From the NCBI GenBank assembly GCA_017416915.1, contig JAFQAN010000002.1, positions 62,001-126,000 on the forward strand: 64,000 nt of DNA, written 5' to 3'. The position numbers were made by a program, and so were the translations under genes. Position 1 is the stretch's first letter. Each line of letters opens with the position of its first letter. This document shows positions 17,957-27,061 of this stretch, piece after piece. Source of the stretch: Alistipes sp. Lineage in GTDB: Bacteria; Bacteroidota; Bacteroidia; Bacteroidales; Rikenellaceae. The notes under the pieces were generated by a model that had not been told where the DNA came from, searched no databases, and saw only the letters and a program-made list of their open reading frames with translations.

Positions 17957-20212
17957 ATGGAGTACACGCCGCAGGATGAAATATTGATTGAAGAGAAGTG
18001 GCAGGAGCTTCTGGCGGCTTGCCGCACGGCAAAGATATGTCGCCGCGAGGATGACTGGGACTTTGTCAAGCGCGCCTTCTTCTTGGCTCGTGAGGCTCAT
18101 AAGGGGGTGCGTCGTCGCTCTGGCGAGCCTTATATCATCCATCCTATTGAGGTGGCGCTAATAGCGGTGCGCGAGATAGGGTTGGGCAAAAAGTCTGTCG
18201 TGGCGGCACTGCTCCACGACGTTGTGGAGGACACGGAGTACACGGTCGAGGATATATCGCGCATCTTCACGCCGAAGATAGCCTCGATGGTAGATGGTCT
18301 TACCAAGATGTCGGGCGTCTTCAATGCCGACAGCTCCGAGCAGGCAGAGTACTTTCGTAAGGTGCTGCTTACGCTCTCGGACGATGTGCGTGTCATAATC
18401 ATAAAGATTGCCGACCGCCTGCACAATATGCGTACGCTCGGCTCTATGCCCCTGAATAAGCAGATAAAGATTACCAGCGAGACCATCTATCTCTTTGTGC
18501 CGTTGGCATACCGCTTGGGTTTGCACGCCATAAAGAGCGAGCTGGAAGACCTATGTATGAAGTATCGCTTCCCGAAGGAGTATGCCGAGATTGAGCGTAA
18601 GATTGACGAGACAAAGCTCGAACGCGAGTCATATATAGAGCGATTTATGGCGCCTATCATCGAAGTCTTGGACCGCAACGGCTTCCAGTATGACATCTCG
18701 GCGCGCGTAAAGAGTGTCTATTCCATCTGGCAGAAGATGCGCCGTAAGGAGATACCCTTCGAGGAGGTCTATGACCTGTTCGCCATACGCATCGTCTTTA
18801 AGGCGCTGCCATTTCCCTCCGAAAAGACGCAGTGCTGGCAGGTATATTCGTGCGTAACGGATATATACACGCCTAAGCCTGACCGTCTGCGCGACTGGAT
18901 AAGTATCCCTAAGAGCAATGGCTACGAGGCGTTGCACTCTACGGTGATGGGTCCCGATGGCACGTGGGTAGAGGTACAGGTGCGTACTGAGCGTATGGAT
19001 GACATCGCTGAGCGAGGCTTTGCGGCACACTGGAAGTATAAGCATGCCTCGATATCACAGGAGGAGGATGGCTTGGATAAGTGGCTCAAAAAGGTGCGTG
19101 ATGCGCTGAACGGTCCTACGGAGAACGCTCTCGACTTTCTCGATAACTTCAAGCTCTCGTTATATACTACCGATGTGGTGGTCTTTACGCCTAAGGGCGA
19201 GCCTCTGACGCTGCCCAATGGCGCTACTGCCATCGACTTCGCGTACGAAATACATACAAAGATTGGCAACCACGCCATTGGCGCAAAGATAAACCATAAG
19301 ATACAGCCTATTACGACCGTGCTGAAAAGCGGCGACCAGGTGGAGATTATCACCGCCGAGAGCGGGCATCCCAAGGCGGAGTGGCTCAGCATTGTCGTTA
19401 CGAGTAAGGCGCGTCAGTCGATACAGGACTTTCTAAAACGCGAGCACGATAACAATATCGAGTATGGTATGCAGCTGCTATCGGATCGTCTTGCAGAGCA
19501 TAACGTGCAGCTTAGCGGCCGTGTGCTACGTAAGCTGATGCCTGCGTATGAGTGTCGCAATAAGGATGAGCTGTATAGCAAGATTGGCGCTGGCATTATC
19601 AAACTTGATAACCTCGACAGCCTCCTTAAAGAGAACTCCGATCGTAAGATTTTGAAGTTTTGGAAGCTCTTTATCCCAGGTCGTTCGTCATCCACGGATG
19701 CCGATATAGACCTCGATGATGAGGCAGCCTCACTCGACGATACTGCGGTTGTTGATGAGTCGTCGTCGCACGAGGAGGCGGAGCCAGAGTTTGTGATGGC
19801 TGAGTGCTGTGAGCCTATCCCTGGCGACAATGTCGTGGGCTATCGCGACCCGCATAGCGGACGTATCATAGTCCATAAATCGACGTGCGATACACTCATT
19901 CGCCTCGCCGCGCAGTTCGGACAGAATATCGTGAAGGAGAAGATACAGTGGTCGCAGCAGAAGGCGGTGTCATATTTGGCGTCGGTAGAGGTGCGTGGTA
20001 TCGACCGTGCGGGCATCATTCTCGATTTAACGAAACTTATAACGGCCGATTTTAGTATAAATATGCGAGCTGTCAGCATACAGAGCCACGACGGTATCTT
20101 CGAAGGTACTATCAGTTTGTACGTAAAGGATATCGACAGCCTTAATGCGTTGCTCGATAATATTCGTGCTATAAAAGGTATCGAGAGCGTCAAGCGTCTG
20201 CTTAGTACATAA
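17957..20212 (+). CDS. Bifunctional (p)ppGpp synthetase/hydrolase (Rel/SpoT family)
   Basis: A full-length 751-residue Rel protein that makes and degrades the stringent-response alarmone. The N-terminal hydrolase domain keeps its metal site (H62, and HDVVEDT at 87-93). The synthetase domain contains DLFAIRIVFK and SIPKSNGYEALHSTVMGP. A TGS domain (FTPKGEPLTLPNGATAIDFA) begins near residue 408; the conserved ECCEPIPGDNVVGY and a C-terminal ACT domain (about 670-751) complete the ribosome-sensing half. Because both catalytic halves look intact, it is probably the organism's main dual-function enzyme. An acidic Asp/Glu/Ser-rich insert sits near residue 580-600. Confidence 0.95.
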   Translation: MEYTPQDEILIEEKWQELLAACRTAKICRREDDWDFVKRAFFLAREAHKGVRRRSGEPYIIHPIEVALIAVREIGLGKKSVVAALLHDVVEDTEYTVEDISRIFTPKIASMVDGLTKMSGVFNADSSEQAEYFRKVLLTLSDDVRVIIIKIADRLHNMRTLGSMPLNKQIKITSETIYLFVPLAYRLGLHAIKSELEDLCMKYRFPKEYAEIERKIDETKLERESYIERFMAPIIEVLDRNGFQYDISARVKSVYSIWQKMRRKEIPFEEVYDLFAIRIVFKALPFPSEKTQCWQVYSCVTDIYTPKPDRLRDWISIPKSNGYEALHSTVMGPDGTWVEVQVRTERMDDIAERGFAAHWKYKHASISQEEDGLDKWLKKVRDALNGPTENALDFLDNFKLSLYTTDVVVFTPKGEPLTLPNGATAIDFAYEIHTKIGNHAIGAKINHKIQPITTVLKSGDQVEIITAESGHPKAEWLSIVVTSKARQSIQDFLKREHDNNIEYGMQLLSDRLAEHNVQLSGRVLRKLMPAYECRNKDELYSKIGAGIIKLDNLDSLLKENSDRKILKFWKLFIPGRSSSTDADIDLDDEAASLDDTAVVDESSSHEEAEPEFVMAECCEPIPGDNVVGYRDPHSGRIIVHKSTCDTLIRLAAQFGQNIVKEKIQWSQQKAVSYLASVEVRGIDRAGIILDLTKLITADFSINMRAVSIQSHDGIFEGTISLYVKDIDSLNALLDNIRAIKGIESVKRLLST

Positions 20213-20538
20213 TCTTTGTAAAGGGTCGCAGCGCATAGTCGCGCCACGCCCAAATGGGTCGATTGTGGTAGGGTAGTTCGCCACGAATTAGGTGGGGTAG
20301 AGAGGTAAAATTGCGTCGTGGCACTCATTGACAAACGTGGTAGAATATAGCTCAAATTTGGACTATTTTGCCTTCTCTCGATTTTTAGAGCCATTTGACC
20401 ATCCATCTACCTTTTTCCTTCGTATGCTGAGAAGGGTAGTGCTGAGTTGAGTGATGTGGCTTATGCTACGCGATTTTGAACGCTGATTATGACAGTGTAG
20501 AAAACAGAACAATTTTAATCAAATATTCAATAGAGATT
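20213..20538. other. Intergenic gap between rel and the HIT gene
   Basis: About 325 nt without a supported gene. No clear terminator, promoter or repeat was recognised. Frames in it are broken and show no coding pattern. Confidence 0.5.
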
Positions 20539-20922
20539 ATGGCATCAATATTTTCACGAATTATAGCGGGGGAGATTCCCTGTTATAAGGTTGCAGAGAA
20601 CGATCGTTTCTTCGCATTTCTCGACATCGCTCCTCTGGCTAAGGGACACACGTTGGTAGTTCCTAAGCGCGAGGTGGACTATTTCTACGACTTGGAGGAT
20701 GATGAATTGCAGGGGATGATAACCTTTGCTAAGCAAATTGCGAAGAAAATTAAGGCAACTACGCAGTGTACTAAGGTCGCAACGGTGGTTTTGGGTCTCG
20801 AAGTAGCCCATGCGCACATACATTTGATACCTATGAACAGCGAAAAAGATGTAGATTTCAGTAAAGAGAAGCTCTCTTTGACGCCAGAAGAGTTCGCAGA
20901 AATAGCAAAGTCGTTGCAGTAA
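20539..20922 (+). CDS. HIT-family nucleotide hydrolase
   Basis: A 127-residue histidine-triad protein. The triad HAHIHLIP near the C-terminus and the start SIFSRIIAGEIPCYKVAENDRFFAFLDI are canonical for the HinT/PKCI branch, which hydrolyses nucleoside phosphoramidates and aminoacyl-adenylates. The ATG at 20539 begins the conserved part; an upstream in-frame start would add about 20 unconserved residues. A strong terminator follows, so it is the last gene of its transcript. Confidence 0.93.
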   Translation: MASIFSRIIAGEIPCYKVAENDRFFAFLDIAPLAKGHTLVVPKREVDYFYDLEDDELQGMITFAKQIAKKIKATTQCTKVATVVLGLEVAHAHIHLIPMNSEKDVDFSKEKLSLTPEEFAEIAKSLQ

Positions 20923-20958
20923 TTAACCGCTGTTAATAACTTTATAAGTCATTGATTT

Positions 20959-21002
20959 ATAGTCGGGTAGGTTGTTTATATTAGCCTGCCCGACTATCTT
21001 TT
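20959..21002 (+). terminator. Terminator after the HIT gene
   Basis: ATAGTCGGGTAGG at 20959-20971 pairs with CCTGCCCGACTAT at 20985-20997 (one wobble), followed by CTTTT. Confidence 0.8.
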
Positions 21003-21528
21003 ATTAACATAATGTAGCTACTGAGCTTTATTTCGCTCTAAATTCTTCGCACTTCGCAGTTGCTTAAATTATTTTCGCAATATTTTCACAAATGTAATTA
21101 CAAATGTAAACTCAAAACATCTGTAAACTCTCCACTTGTTTTACAAAATTGTATATAATCGCGATTGTTAATAAGTGTTAATTATTACAAAAGTCATATT
21201 TGTAAAGAGCGAAAATTATCATCAAAAATCACGTGTCAAAGATGGATTAATTTATTAAACTTTCAATAGCTAACTATCTGTAAATCTAATGCAAAATAAT
21301 TTTTAATTCAAGTTAAATAAAGTTGAAATACTCTTTAATTAAAAATGCAGCTGCTTAATGGTGAAATATAGTATTGCGCGATGTAAATATATTGATATAT
21401 AGTAAAATACTATTTTTTATATCAATTAAATTATAGATTTGGCGATTTTGTGGTTTTTACGATAATTCGATGCGTTACAATTGTAATAGTTATCAACAGC
21501 TATTAACTTGTTACTTTTGTGTAAAATA
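21003..21528. other. Long AT-rich intergenic region upstream of the HTH regulator
   Basis: About 525 nt of very AT-rich sequence without a coding frame, much richer in A/T than the flanks. A one-mismatch DnaA-like box TTATCAACA is at 21490-21498. No repeats or hairpins stand out. It could be a regulatory region, a protein-binding AT tract or an origin-like element. Confidence 0.4.
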
Positions 21529-21560
21529 TTTGGTTTACAAAAATAAATGTTTTATATTTG
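21529..21560 (+). promoter_or_regulatory. Promoter of the HTH regulator gene
   Basis: TTTG at 21529-21532, a 20-nt spacer and TATATTTG at 21553-21560 give a near-ideal Bacteroidetes promoter. The ATG is 15 nt downstream, so the leader is very short. Confidence 0.7.
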
Positions 21561-21575
21561 TGAAAAATATAGTAT

Positions 21576-22010
21576 ATGAAGGAAAAAATCGAATATTTGC
21601 TCCGTGCTGGCAATTATACAGCTACATCTCTTGCCCGACTGCTCGACATTCAGCCATCGGGTTTGTCGCATATCTTGTCGGGTCGTAATAAGCCGAGCTT
21701 CGATCTTGTCGTAAAAGTCTTGCGCGCATTCCCTGATGTTAATCCCGACTGGCTGCTCTTAGATTCCGACCAGGTGTATCGCAACCCTACCGCTACTGAA
21801 CTTGCAGCTGCGCAAAGTTTCGATGATAACAATTCTGAGGCTGCATCACTTTTCGTTGCGTCGCAAAATAATCAAATCTCGGAGAGTAAAAACGAAGAGA
21901 AAAATGAGCAACCTTCCATTTTTTCTCCTGCTGCAAATTGCGGAAAAAGTGTCGAAAGAGTAATTGTTCTCTATTCGGATAAGTCGTTCGACAGTTACTC
22001 GATAAAGTAG
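21576..22010 (+). CDS. XRE-type helix-turn-helix transcriptional regulator
   Basis: A 144-residue protein. Residues 1-65 form a Cro/CI-type HTH (NYTATSLARLLDIQPSGLSHILSGRNKPSFDLVVKVLRAFP, here shown only for location and split: TATSLARLLD, PSGLSHILSG, KPSFDLVVKV). A low-complexity Ser/Asn/Glu linker follows and then a short C-terminal segment (SVERVIVLYSDKSFDSYSIK) of a type often seen at the end of Bacteroidetes regulators of this size. It is a single-gene unit with its own strong promoter and terminator, preceded by an unusually long AT-rich region. The regulated genes are unknown. Confidence 0.85.
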   Translation: MKEKIEYLLRAGNYTATSLARLLDIQPSGLSHILSGRNKPSFDLVVKVLRAFPDVNPDWLLLDSDQVYRNPTATELAAAQSFDDNNSEAASLFVASQNNQISESKNEEKNEQPSIFSPAANCGKSVERVIVLYSDKSFDSYSIK

Positions 22011-22029
22011 AGTTCTTCTAATGAGGTTG

Positions 22030-22063
22030 AAAGTGGGCCAATTTTCGTGGCTCACTTTTTTTT
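22030..22063 (+). terminator. Terminator of the HTH regulator gene
   Basis: AAAGTGGGCCA at 22030-22040 pairs with TGGCTCACTTT at 22048-22058 (one wobble), followed by a run of T. Confidence 0.8.
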
Positions 22064-22593
22064 GTTTTGTCGAATTTTGCTATCCCCAAAACGCAGACCT
22101 TTGATGCCCTCTTTTGGTTGGTTTATATCGCGTGTGCGCCCAGTTGCGAATCTTGCGATTGTCGGGCTTTGTTCTCGCCGCATTGCAGCAGATTTGCTAC
22201 TTATATATTATACGGTATCTCCTTTTCCGATGACGTTCGGCTTTAAGTGTGCCGCCCTGCTTCGCGATTGAGATTCTAATGGGCTGTCTATTCACAACCT
22301 CCCAAAATCTCTGTTATTGCATAAAAATACAATTATTATCAATAAATATTCGATATATCTGCGAAAGATTAGCGTTCTTCTGTGGAAAATCTGGCGGTGT
22401 TTTGGCTTTTGCTTGGCGGTGCGCGCAGAAGAGGCGTGCTGTTTAAGAGGTGAGTTTTCGTGATGTCGCTCCTAAATGTGGTAATTGTGGATGGCGTTGG
22501 TGATGAGGAGCTAAAAGGACGCCGAGAGCGTCTGGGTAAAATGTCATTATGTCGAGGCAGAGCCCCGCGAAGACCTTATGCATACCCCTGCGT
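22064..22593. other. Intergenic gap between the HTH regulator and uvrB (convergent)
   Basis: About 530 nt. No gene, repeat or strong hairpin was recognised. Short plus-strand frames here lack any coding signature. It could be eroded sequence, but no similarity to a gene could be named. Confidence 0.45.
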
Positions 22594-24648
22594 TTATAAC
22601 TTTATCTCCTTGTTGTCGTCGCGGAGCTTTTGTAGCTCATACATACGGTCGCGATAGCGCGCCGCAGCGAGGAAGTCGAGGCTCTTGGCGGCTCGCTCCA
22701 TATCGTGGCGTGCCTGCGTTATTAGCTTGTCTAAGTTTGTCCCCGTGAGGTAGTTGGTCTGCGTGTCAGCCGCCTGTGGCGCAGCGTAGTGGTCTTCATA
22801 GAGCGGATAGACGTTGATGTCCGCTGGACGCTCCGCCTTATCGCCTAACAGCGTACTCTGTCCCTTGCCGCTCTTCTGTGCTTGACGTGGCATAATGCCG
22901 TTTTCGAGGTTGTAGCGTATCTGCTTCTCGCGGCGGCGGTTGCTCTCCTCGATGGCGAGTATCATCGAGTCGGTAATCTTATCGGCATATAGCACCACGT
23001 GTCCGTTGGAGTGGCGCGCTGCACGCCCCGAAATCTGCGTGATAGAGCGTATGTTACGCAAGAAGCCCTCCTTGTCGGCGTCGAGTATCGCCACGAGGCT
23101 AACTTCGGGCATATCCAGACCCTCGCGCAGCAGGTTTACGCCCACCAAAACATCTATCATATCGTCGCGCAGGTCCTCCAAAATCTGTATTCTGTCGAGC
23201 GTATCGACGTCCGAGTGTATGTAGCGGTTGCGGATGCCTATGCGGTCGAGGTACTTCGAAAGCTCCTCTGCCATACGCTTTGTGATGGTGGTAACCATAA
23301 CCTTGTCGCCCTTGCGTACCGTGCTGTTAATCAGCTCCAAGAGGTCGTCTATCTGCTGGTTTGTTATGCGTACGTCAAGGGGCGGGTCGATAAGTCCCGT
23401 GGGGCGGATAAGCTGCTCAATTACTAACCCTTCGCACTTGGTAAGCTCGTATGCGGCGGGCGTGGCGCTGACATATATTTTTGTCGGCGTAAGTGCCTCA
23501 AACTCGTGAAATTTCAGCGGTCTGTTATCCTTTGCAGCAGGTAGGCGGAAGCCATACTCCACGAGGTTCTCTTTGCGGGCTCGGTCGCCACCAAACATAC
23601 CGTGTACCTGTGGCAGTGTCACGTGGCTCTCATCGACAATAGTGATGAAATCTTCGGGGAAGAAGTCGATAAGGCAGAAGGGGCGCGACCCTGCGGGGCG
23701 ACCGTCGAAGTAGCGCGAATAGTTCTCTATGCCAGAGCAGTAGCCCAGCTCCTTTATCATTTCGAGGTCGTACTCGACGCGCTGTTTTAGGCGCTGTGCC
23801 TCCATCTCGCGACCCTCCTTCTCGAAGTAGTCGAGCTGCTTGCCCAGATCAACGTATATCTCCGATATGGCGGTGTTTATGCGCTCTTGTGTAGTTACGA
23901 AGAGGTTGGTGGGGTAGAGCGTAACGCTATCCAACGAGCTTATCTTATGTCCCGTGGCGGGGTCTATGCTGTATATCGCCTCCACCTCGTCATCGAAGAA
24001 TACGACGCGGAAGCACTGGTTGCCAAACTCTCCAAAGGCTGCCATAATATCTATCGTTTCACCCGTAACGCGGAATGTTGCGGGTTGTAGCTCCAACTCG
24101 GTGCGGGTGTAAAGTGCCTCGACAAGGCTGTAAAGGAAGTGGCGGCGGTTGTATGTCTCGCCGACACGGATGTTTATCGCCGTCTTGTGGAAATCTTCGG
24201 GGTTGCCGCAGCCGTAGAGGCAAGATACGCTCGATACGACGATGACGTCGCGGCGTCCCGAGAGTAGCGTGGCGACGGTTTTCAGTCGCAGCTTCTCTAT
24301 CTCGTCGTTTATCGAAAGGTCCTTCTCAATGTAGGTGTCTGTCGTCGGCAGATAGGCCTCGGGCTGGTAGTAGTCGTAGTACGAGACGAAGTACTCGACA
24401 GCATTTTCAGGAAAGAAGTTCTTGAACTCGCCATATAGCTGTGCGGCGAGTGTCTTGTTGTGGCTGAGTACAAGGATAGGGCGGTTTAGCTCAGCTATGA
24501 CGTTTGCTATCGTAAACGTCTTGCCTGAGCCTGTAACACCCATCAGCGTAGCGTTCGATGCCCCCGAGCGGATGACCTCTGTGAGCTGCTCGATGGCCTC
24601 GGGCTGGTCGCCTGTCGGCTTATATTCTGCCACTAACTTAAAATCCAT
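22594..24648 (-). CDS. uvrB: Excinuclease ABC subunit B
   Basis: UvrB verifies DNA damage and directs incision with UvrA and UvrC. The 684-residue protein has Walker A GVTGSGKT at 37-44, the beta-hairpin segment [16 protein letters not shown], the DESH motif ([10 protein letters not shown]), helicase motif [17 protein letters not shown], and motif VI with [16 protein letters not shown] domain for UvrC binding is at the C-terminus (about residues 640-684). The ATG at 24648 starts the conserved MDFKL; upstream Met codons lie in or beyond the promoter. That promoter predicts an almost leaderless mRNA. Confidence 0.96.
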   Translation of the reverse strand: MDFKLVAEYKPTGDQPEAIEQLTEVIRSGASNATLMGVTGSGKTFTIANVIAELNRPILVLSHNKTLAAQLYGEFKNFFPENAVEYFVSYYDYYQPEAYLPTTDTYIEKDLSINDEIEKLRLKTVATLLSGRRDVIVVSSVSCLYGCGNPEDFHKTAINIRVGETYNRRHFLYSLVEALYTRTELELQPATFRVTGETIDIMAAFGEFGNQCFRVVFFDDEVEAIYSIDPATGHKISSLDSVTLYPTNLFVTTQERINTAISEIYVDLGKQLDYFEKEGREMEAQRLKQRVEYDLEMIKELGYCSGIENYSRYFDGRPAGSRPFCLIDFFPEDFITIVDESHVTLPQVHGMFGGDRARKENLVEYGFRLPAAKDNRPLKFHEFEALTPTKIYVSATPAAYELTKCEGLVIEQLIRPTGLIDPPLDVRITNQQIDDLLELINSTVRKGDKVMVTTITKRMAEELSKYLDRIGIRNRYIHSDVDTLDRIQILEDLRDDMIDVLVGVNLLREGLDMPEVSLVAILDADKEGFLRNIRSITQISGRAARHSNGHVVLYADKITDSMILAIEESNRRREKQIRYNLENGIMPRQAQKSGKGQSTLLGDKAERPADINVYPLYEDHYAAPQAADTQTNYLTGTNLDKLITQARHDMERAAKSLDFLAAARYRDRMYELQKLRDDNKEIKL

Positions 24649-24652
24649 ACGA

Positions 24653-24683
24653 CAAAGATACTCAGTATGTGAAAAAAAGCAAA
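24653..24683 (-). promoter_or_regulatory. Promoter of uvrB, predicting a leaderless mRNA
   Basis: On the minus strand TTTG (24683-24680), 19 nt, then TATCTTTG (24660-24653). Only four nt separate the -7 box from the ATG at 24648, so transcription would begin at or next to the start codon. Confidence 0.6.
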
Positions 24684-24897
24684 ATAAAGACCATTTAATT
24701 TTTTTTCGCGACACCTCAAACCGCCGCTGCGGGGGTTGTGAAATTGTGCAAATGTTTGCGATGGAGTTGCAGAATAAAAATTTTTTGTTATTTTTGCACA
24801 TTAATAAAATGCGTGTGTGTGCGCTGGTGCGTACGTGAGACGTTTTGGTGTGTGAGAAAATTTTATATAAATAATTAATAATTAAATATTTAACTCT

Positions 24898-26925
24898 ATG
24901 AAAAAAATCTACTCTTTGGTTGCGTTTCTTTTGGGCGCAATATTTATGGTGGCTTGTGGAGATGATCCTACGCCTACACCGACCCCAGAGCCAGAGCCAG
25001 AGCCAGGTGTTGAGTATGTAAAGCCCACAATCTCTATTCAGCAGACTGATGTTACGTCAGAGAGCTTTACTTTCGAGGTAACATCGGATGTTCCAGGCGA
25101 CTATGCATACTTCTGCGCTAATGTTTATGACAACACGCCACGCCCCAATATGCCCGAGTGGTTTAACGAGAACTCAGGCAAGGTTGATGGTAAGGCAAGC
25201 GTAACCATCGAGGACCTCGCAGCGGGTGTTAAGTATGAGCTGTTTGTCGTTGTACGTTCTACCGATGGTGGTCTGTATAGCGATGTGGCAAAGATGGAGT
25301 TTACTACAAAGAATAGTGCCAATGCTGGTCCTATCACTCTTATCTCGGCGCAGCACGACCGCTTTGCGTTCAAGGTTAATTTGAGCGGTTACTACCGTTA
25401 CTTTGCGCTCCCTAAGACCACTCTTCAATCGTTTGGTCAGACCCCTGAGACGTGGGTAGCAGTCGCTCCTGTTTCGTCGGGCGTCCAGGATTATGAGTAC
25501 ATCTCTGGCGAGAAGGGTCCCGATGGTAATATTATTATGGTTATGCCTGGTGCTACACACGTCATCGGTGTTCAGGAGTGCGACCGAAGCGGTAATGTGT
25601 ATGGCGAGTGCTACACTTTGGAGTTCGATGCGCCTGAGGCACCTGAGAGTGAGGCGTTGGTAAAGATTACGTTGAGCAATATCACATCTACGAGTGTTGA
25701 TGTTAAGTGTGAGCCAGATGCGTCGGTTGCTCACTACAATATCCTCATCCAGCCTAAGGCTACGATTGATGGTATTGTCGAGAACCCCTCTTATGGTCTT
25801 CCTACGCTAATTGCACTTATGGATACGGGTGCTGCCTGGTCAAAGTCGGGCGAGTTTAGTGGCACGTGGACAGGTCTTATCCCCGACACTGAGTACTATG
25901 TATGTGTTAAAGTTGTAGATAACCAGAACAATCAGAACTTCAACTACGATATGACCTTTACCTCTGGCACTGGCTCGGGTATTAAGGCAGAGGTGGATGT
26001 AGAGATGACTCCTTCGACAAAGTCGCCCTCTACGGCTGTCGATATCAAGATTTCGGCAAAGGATGCTGTTGAGATGCGTTGGGCGTTTAACGATAGCGCA
26101 GCTGTTGATGAGCAGCTCAAAGCTCAGAATGACAATGCCGCATCGGTAGCTAAGTTCAACGGTATTATGTTTACTGCCGATGAGTTGTCGCAGGCGCTTA
26201 ATGGCACCCTTACCTTCACTCGCGAGGATTTGTGGCCCGAGGCTGAGTATAAGGTTATCGTATATGCGGTAACTGCCGAGAAGACCGAGACGGTAGAGGT
26301 TGTAACTGTCAATACCGAGATGGCGCCTACTCCTGCGCGTGTTGAGTCGTCGTTGTTCGAGTCGTTGCAGGGCGAGTGGTATCTCTCGTACTCTTATATT
26401 GATGTTCAGGGCAATTCTCAGACTATGAGCGGCAAGGTTGTCAATATTTGCCAGGGTGTGGATGATAAGACCGAGGCAGATTATCGCGCTCAGAATCGTC
26501 TTGTTATCACAGGCTGGCAGTTCCAAAAGGAGGATATTCCTTTTATGAGTCCCGACGTGCTTATGGAGAGTCATTGGAGCTGGCGCGACCCGTATGAGAC
26601 GTTGGCATACCGCGACTACGGTCCTAAGGTCTTCCTCGAAATTGGCGCAGGCGATGTTATCACTATGCCTACCGCAAAGAATACCTGCCTCTATCACTGG
26701 GACGAGTACGGCAACCTCCTCGACTTCTATGGTGCCGACCGCCAGAAGATGCAGACAGCACCTGCACCCTTCCCCGTGGAGTTGTCTACGGATGGCAATA
26801 CTTTGACCATCAAGCCCTACGTGTCGGGAGCAGAGTTTAGCTTCGGTACTTACTATCCCGCGGTGTTCCGTGGCAGTGAGTGTTGGAGCGTTGCAACGAG
26901 CAATATAACGCTTACACGCAAGTAG
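24898..26925 (+). CDS. Surface lipoprotein with fibronectin type III-like repeats
   Basis: A 675-residue lipoprotein: signal peptide with lipobox (FMVACGDD, Cys at 20), a Pro/Thr/Glu linker (TPTPTPEPEPEPG) and several beta-sandwich repeats resembling fibronectin type III, each ending in segments such as AAGVKYELFVVVRSTDGGLYS, ATHVIGVQECDRSGNVYG and IPDTEYYVCVKVVDN. The last 170 residues form a different beta-rich module with Trp-rich strands (LQGEWYLSYSYIDVQG). Such proteins bind glycans or proteins at the cell surface. It lies directly upstream of two protease-like lipoproteins on the same strand, but a 136-nt gap with a long inverted repeat separates it from them. No enzyme motif is seen. 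Confidence 0.8.
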   Translation: MKKIYSLVAFLLGAIFMVACGDDPTPTPTPEPEPEPGVEYVKPTISIQQTDVTSESFTFEVTSDVPGDYAYFCANVYDNTPRPNMPEWFNENSGKVDGKASVTIEDLAAGVKYELFVVVRSTDGGLYSDVAKMEFTTKNSANAGPITLISAQHDRFAFKVNLSGYYRYFALPKTTLQSFGQTPETWVAVAPVSSGVQDYEYISGEKGPDGNIIMVMPGATHVIGVQECDRSGNVYGECYTLEFDAPEAPESEALVKITLSNITSTSVDVKCEPDASVAHYNILIQPKATIDGIVENPSYGLPTLIALMDTGAAWSKSGEFSGTWTGLIPDTEYYVCVKVVDNQNNQNFNYDMTFTSGTGSGIKAEVDVEMTPSTKSPSTAVDIKISAKDAVEMRWAFNDSAAVDEQLKAQNDNAASVAKFNGIMFTADELSQALNGTLTFTREDLWPEAEYKVIVYAVTAEKTETVEVVTVNTEMAPTPARVESSLFESLQGEWYLSYSYIDVQGNSQTMSGKVVNICQGVDDKTEADYRAQNRLVITGWQFQKEDIPFMSPDVLMESHWSWRDPYETLAYRDYGPKVFLEIGAGDVITMPTAKNTCLYHWDEYGNLLDFYGADRQKMQTAPAPFPVELSTDGNTLTIKPYVSGAEFSFGTYYPAVFRGSECWSVATSNITLTRK

Positions 26926-26939
26926 AGGTGTATAGATAT

Positions 26940-27018
26940 TTAGGCGTTGCGCTACGTATGGAGGTCTGCGCATACGTTTCAGTGTGCAGAGGTCTATTCT
27001 CCGTAGTGCGCGCCTAAT
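26940..27018. repeat. Long imperfect inverted repeat before the first IdeS-like gene
   Basis: The arms at 26940-26963 and 26997-27018 (TTAGGCG...GGAG and CTCC...CGCCTAA) can form a long interrupted stem, with a nested stem TCTGCGCA/TGTGCAGA inside. It could be a terminator for the upstream lipoprotein or an mRNA leader structure; no T-run follows directly. Confidence 0.5.
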
Positions 27019-27061
27019 ATCGCACGATTTTGTTAATGTTTAATTCAAATAAATATATCGA

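Noticed and set aside
22064-22593. Plus-strand short ORFs between the XRE regulator and uvrB
   Set aside because: They are short, have mixed composition and show no motif; read as non-coding.
24649-24801. Extended N-terminus of UvrB
   Set aside because: The extension crosses the -33 and -7 boxes and is absent from the family; the conserved sequence starts at MDFKL.
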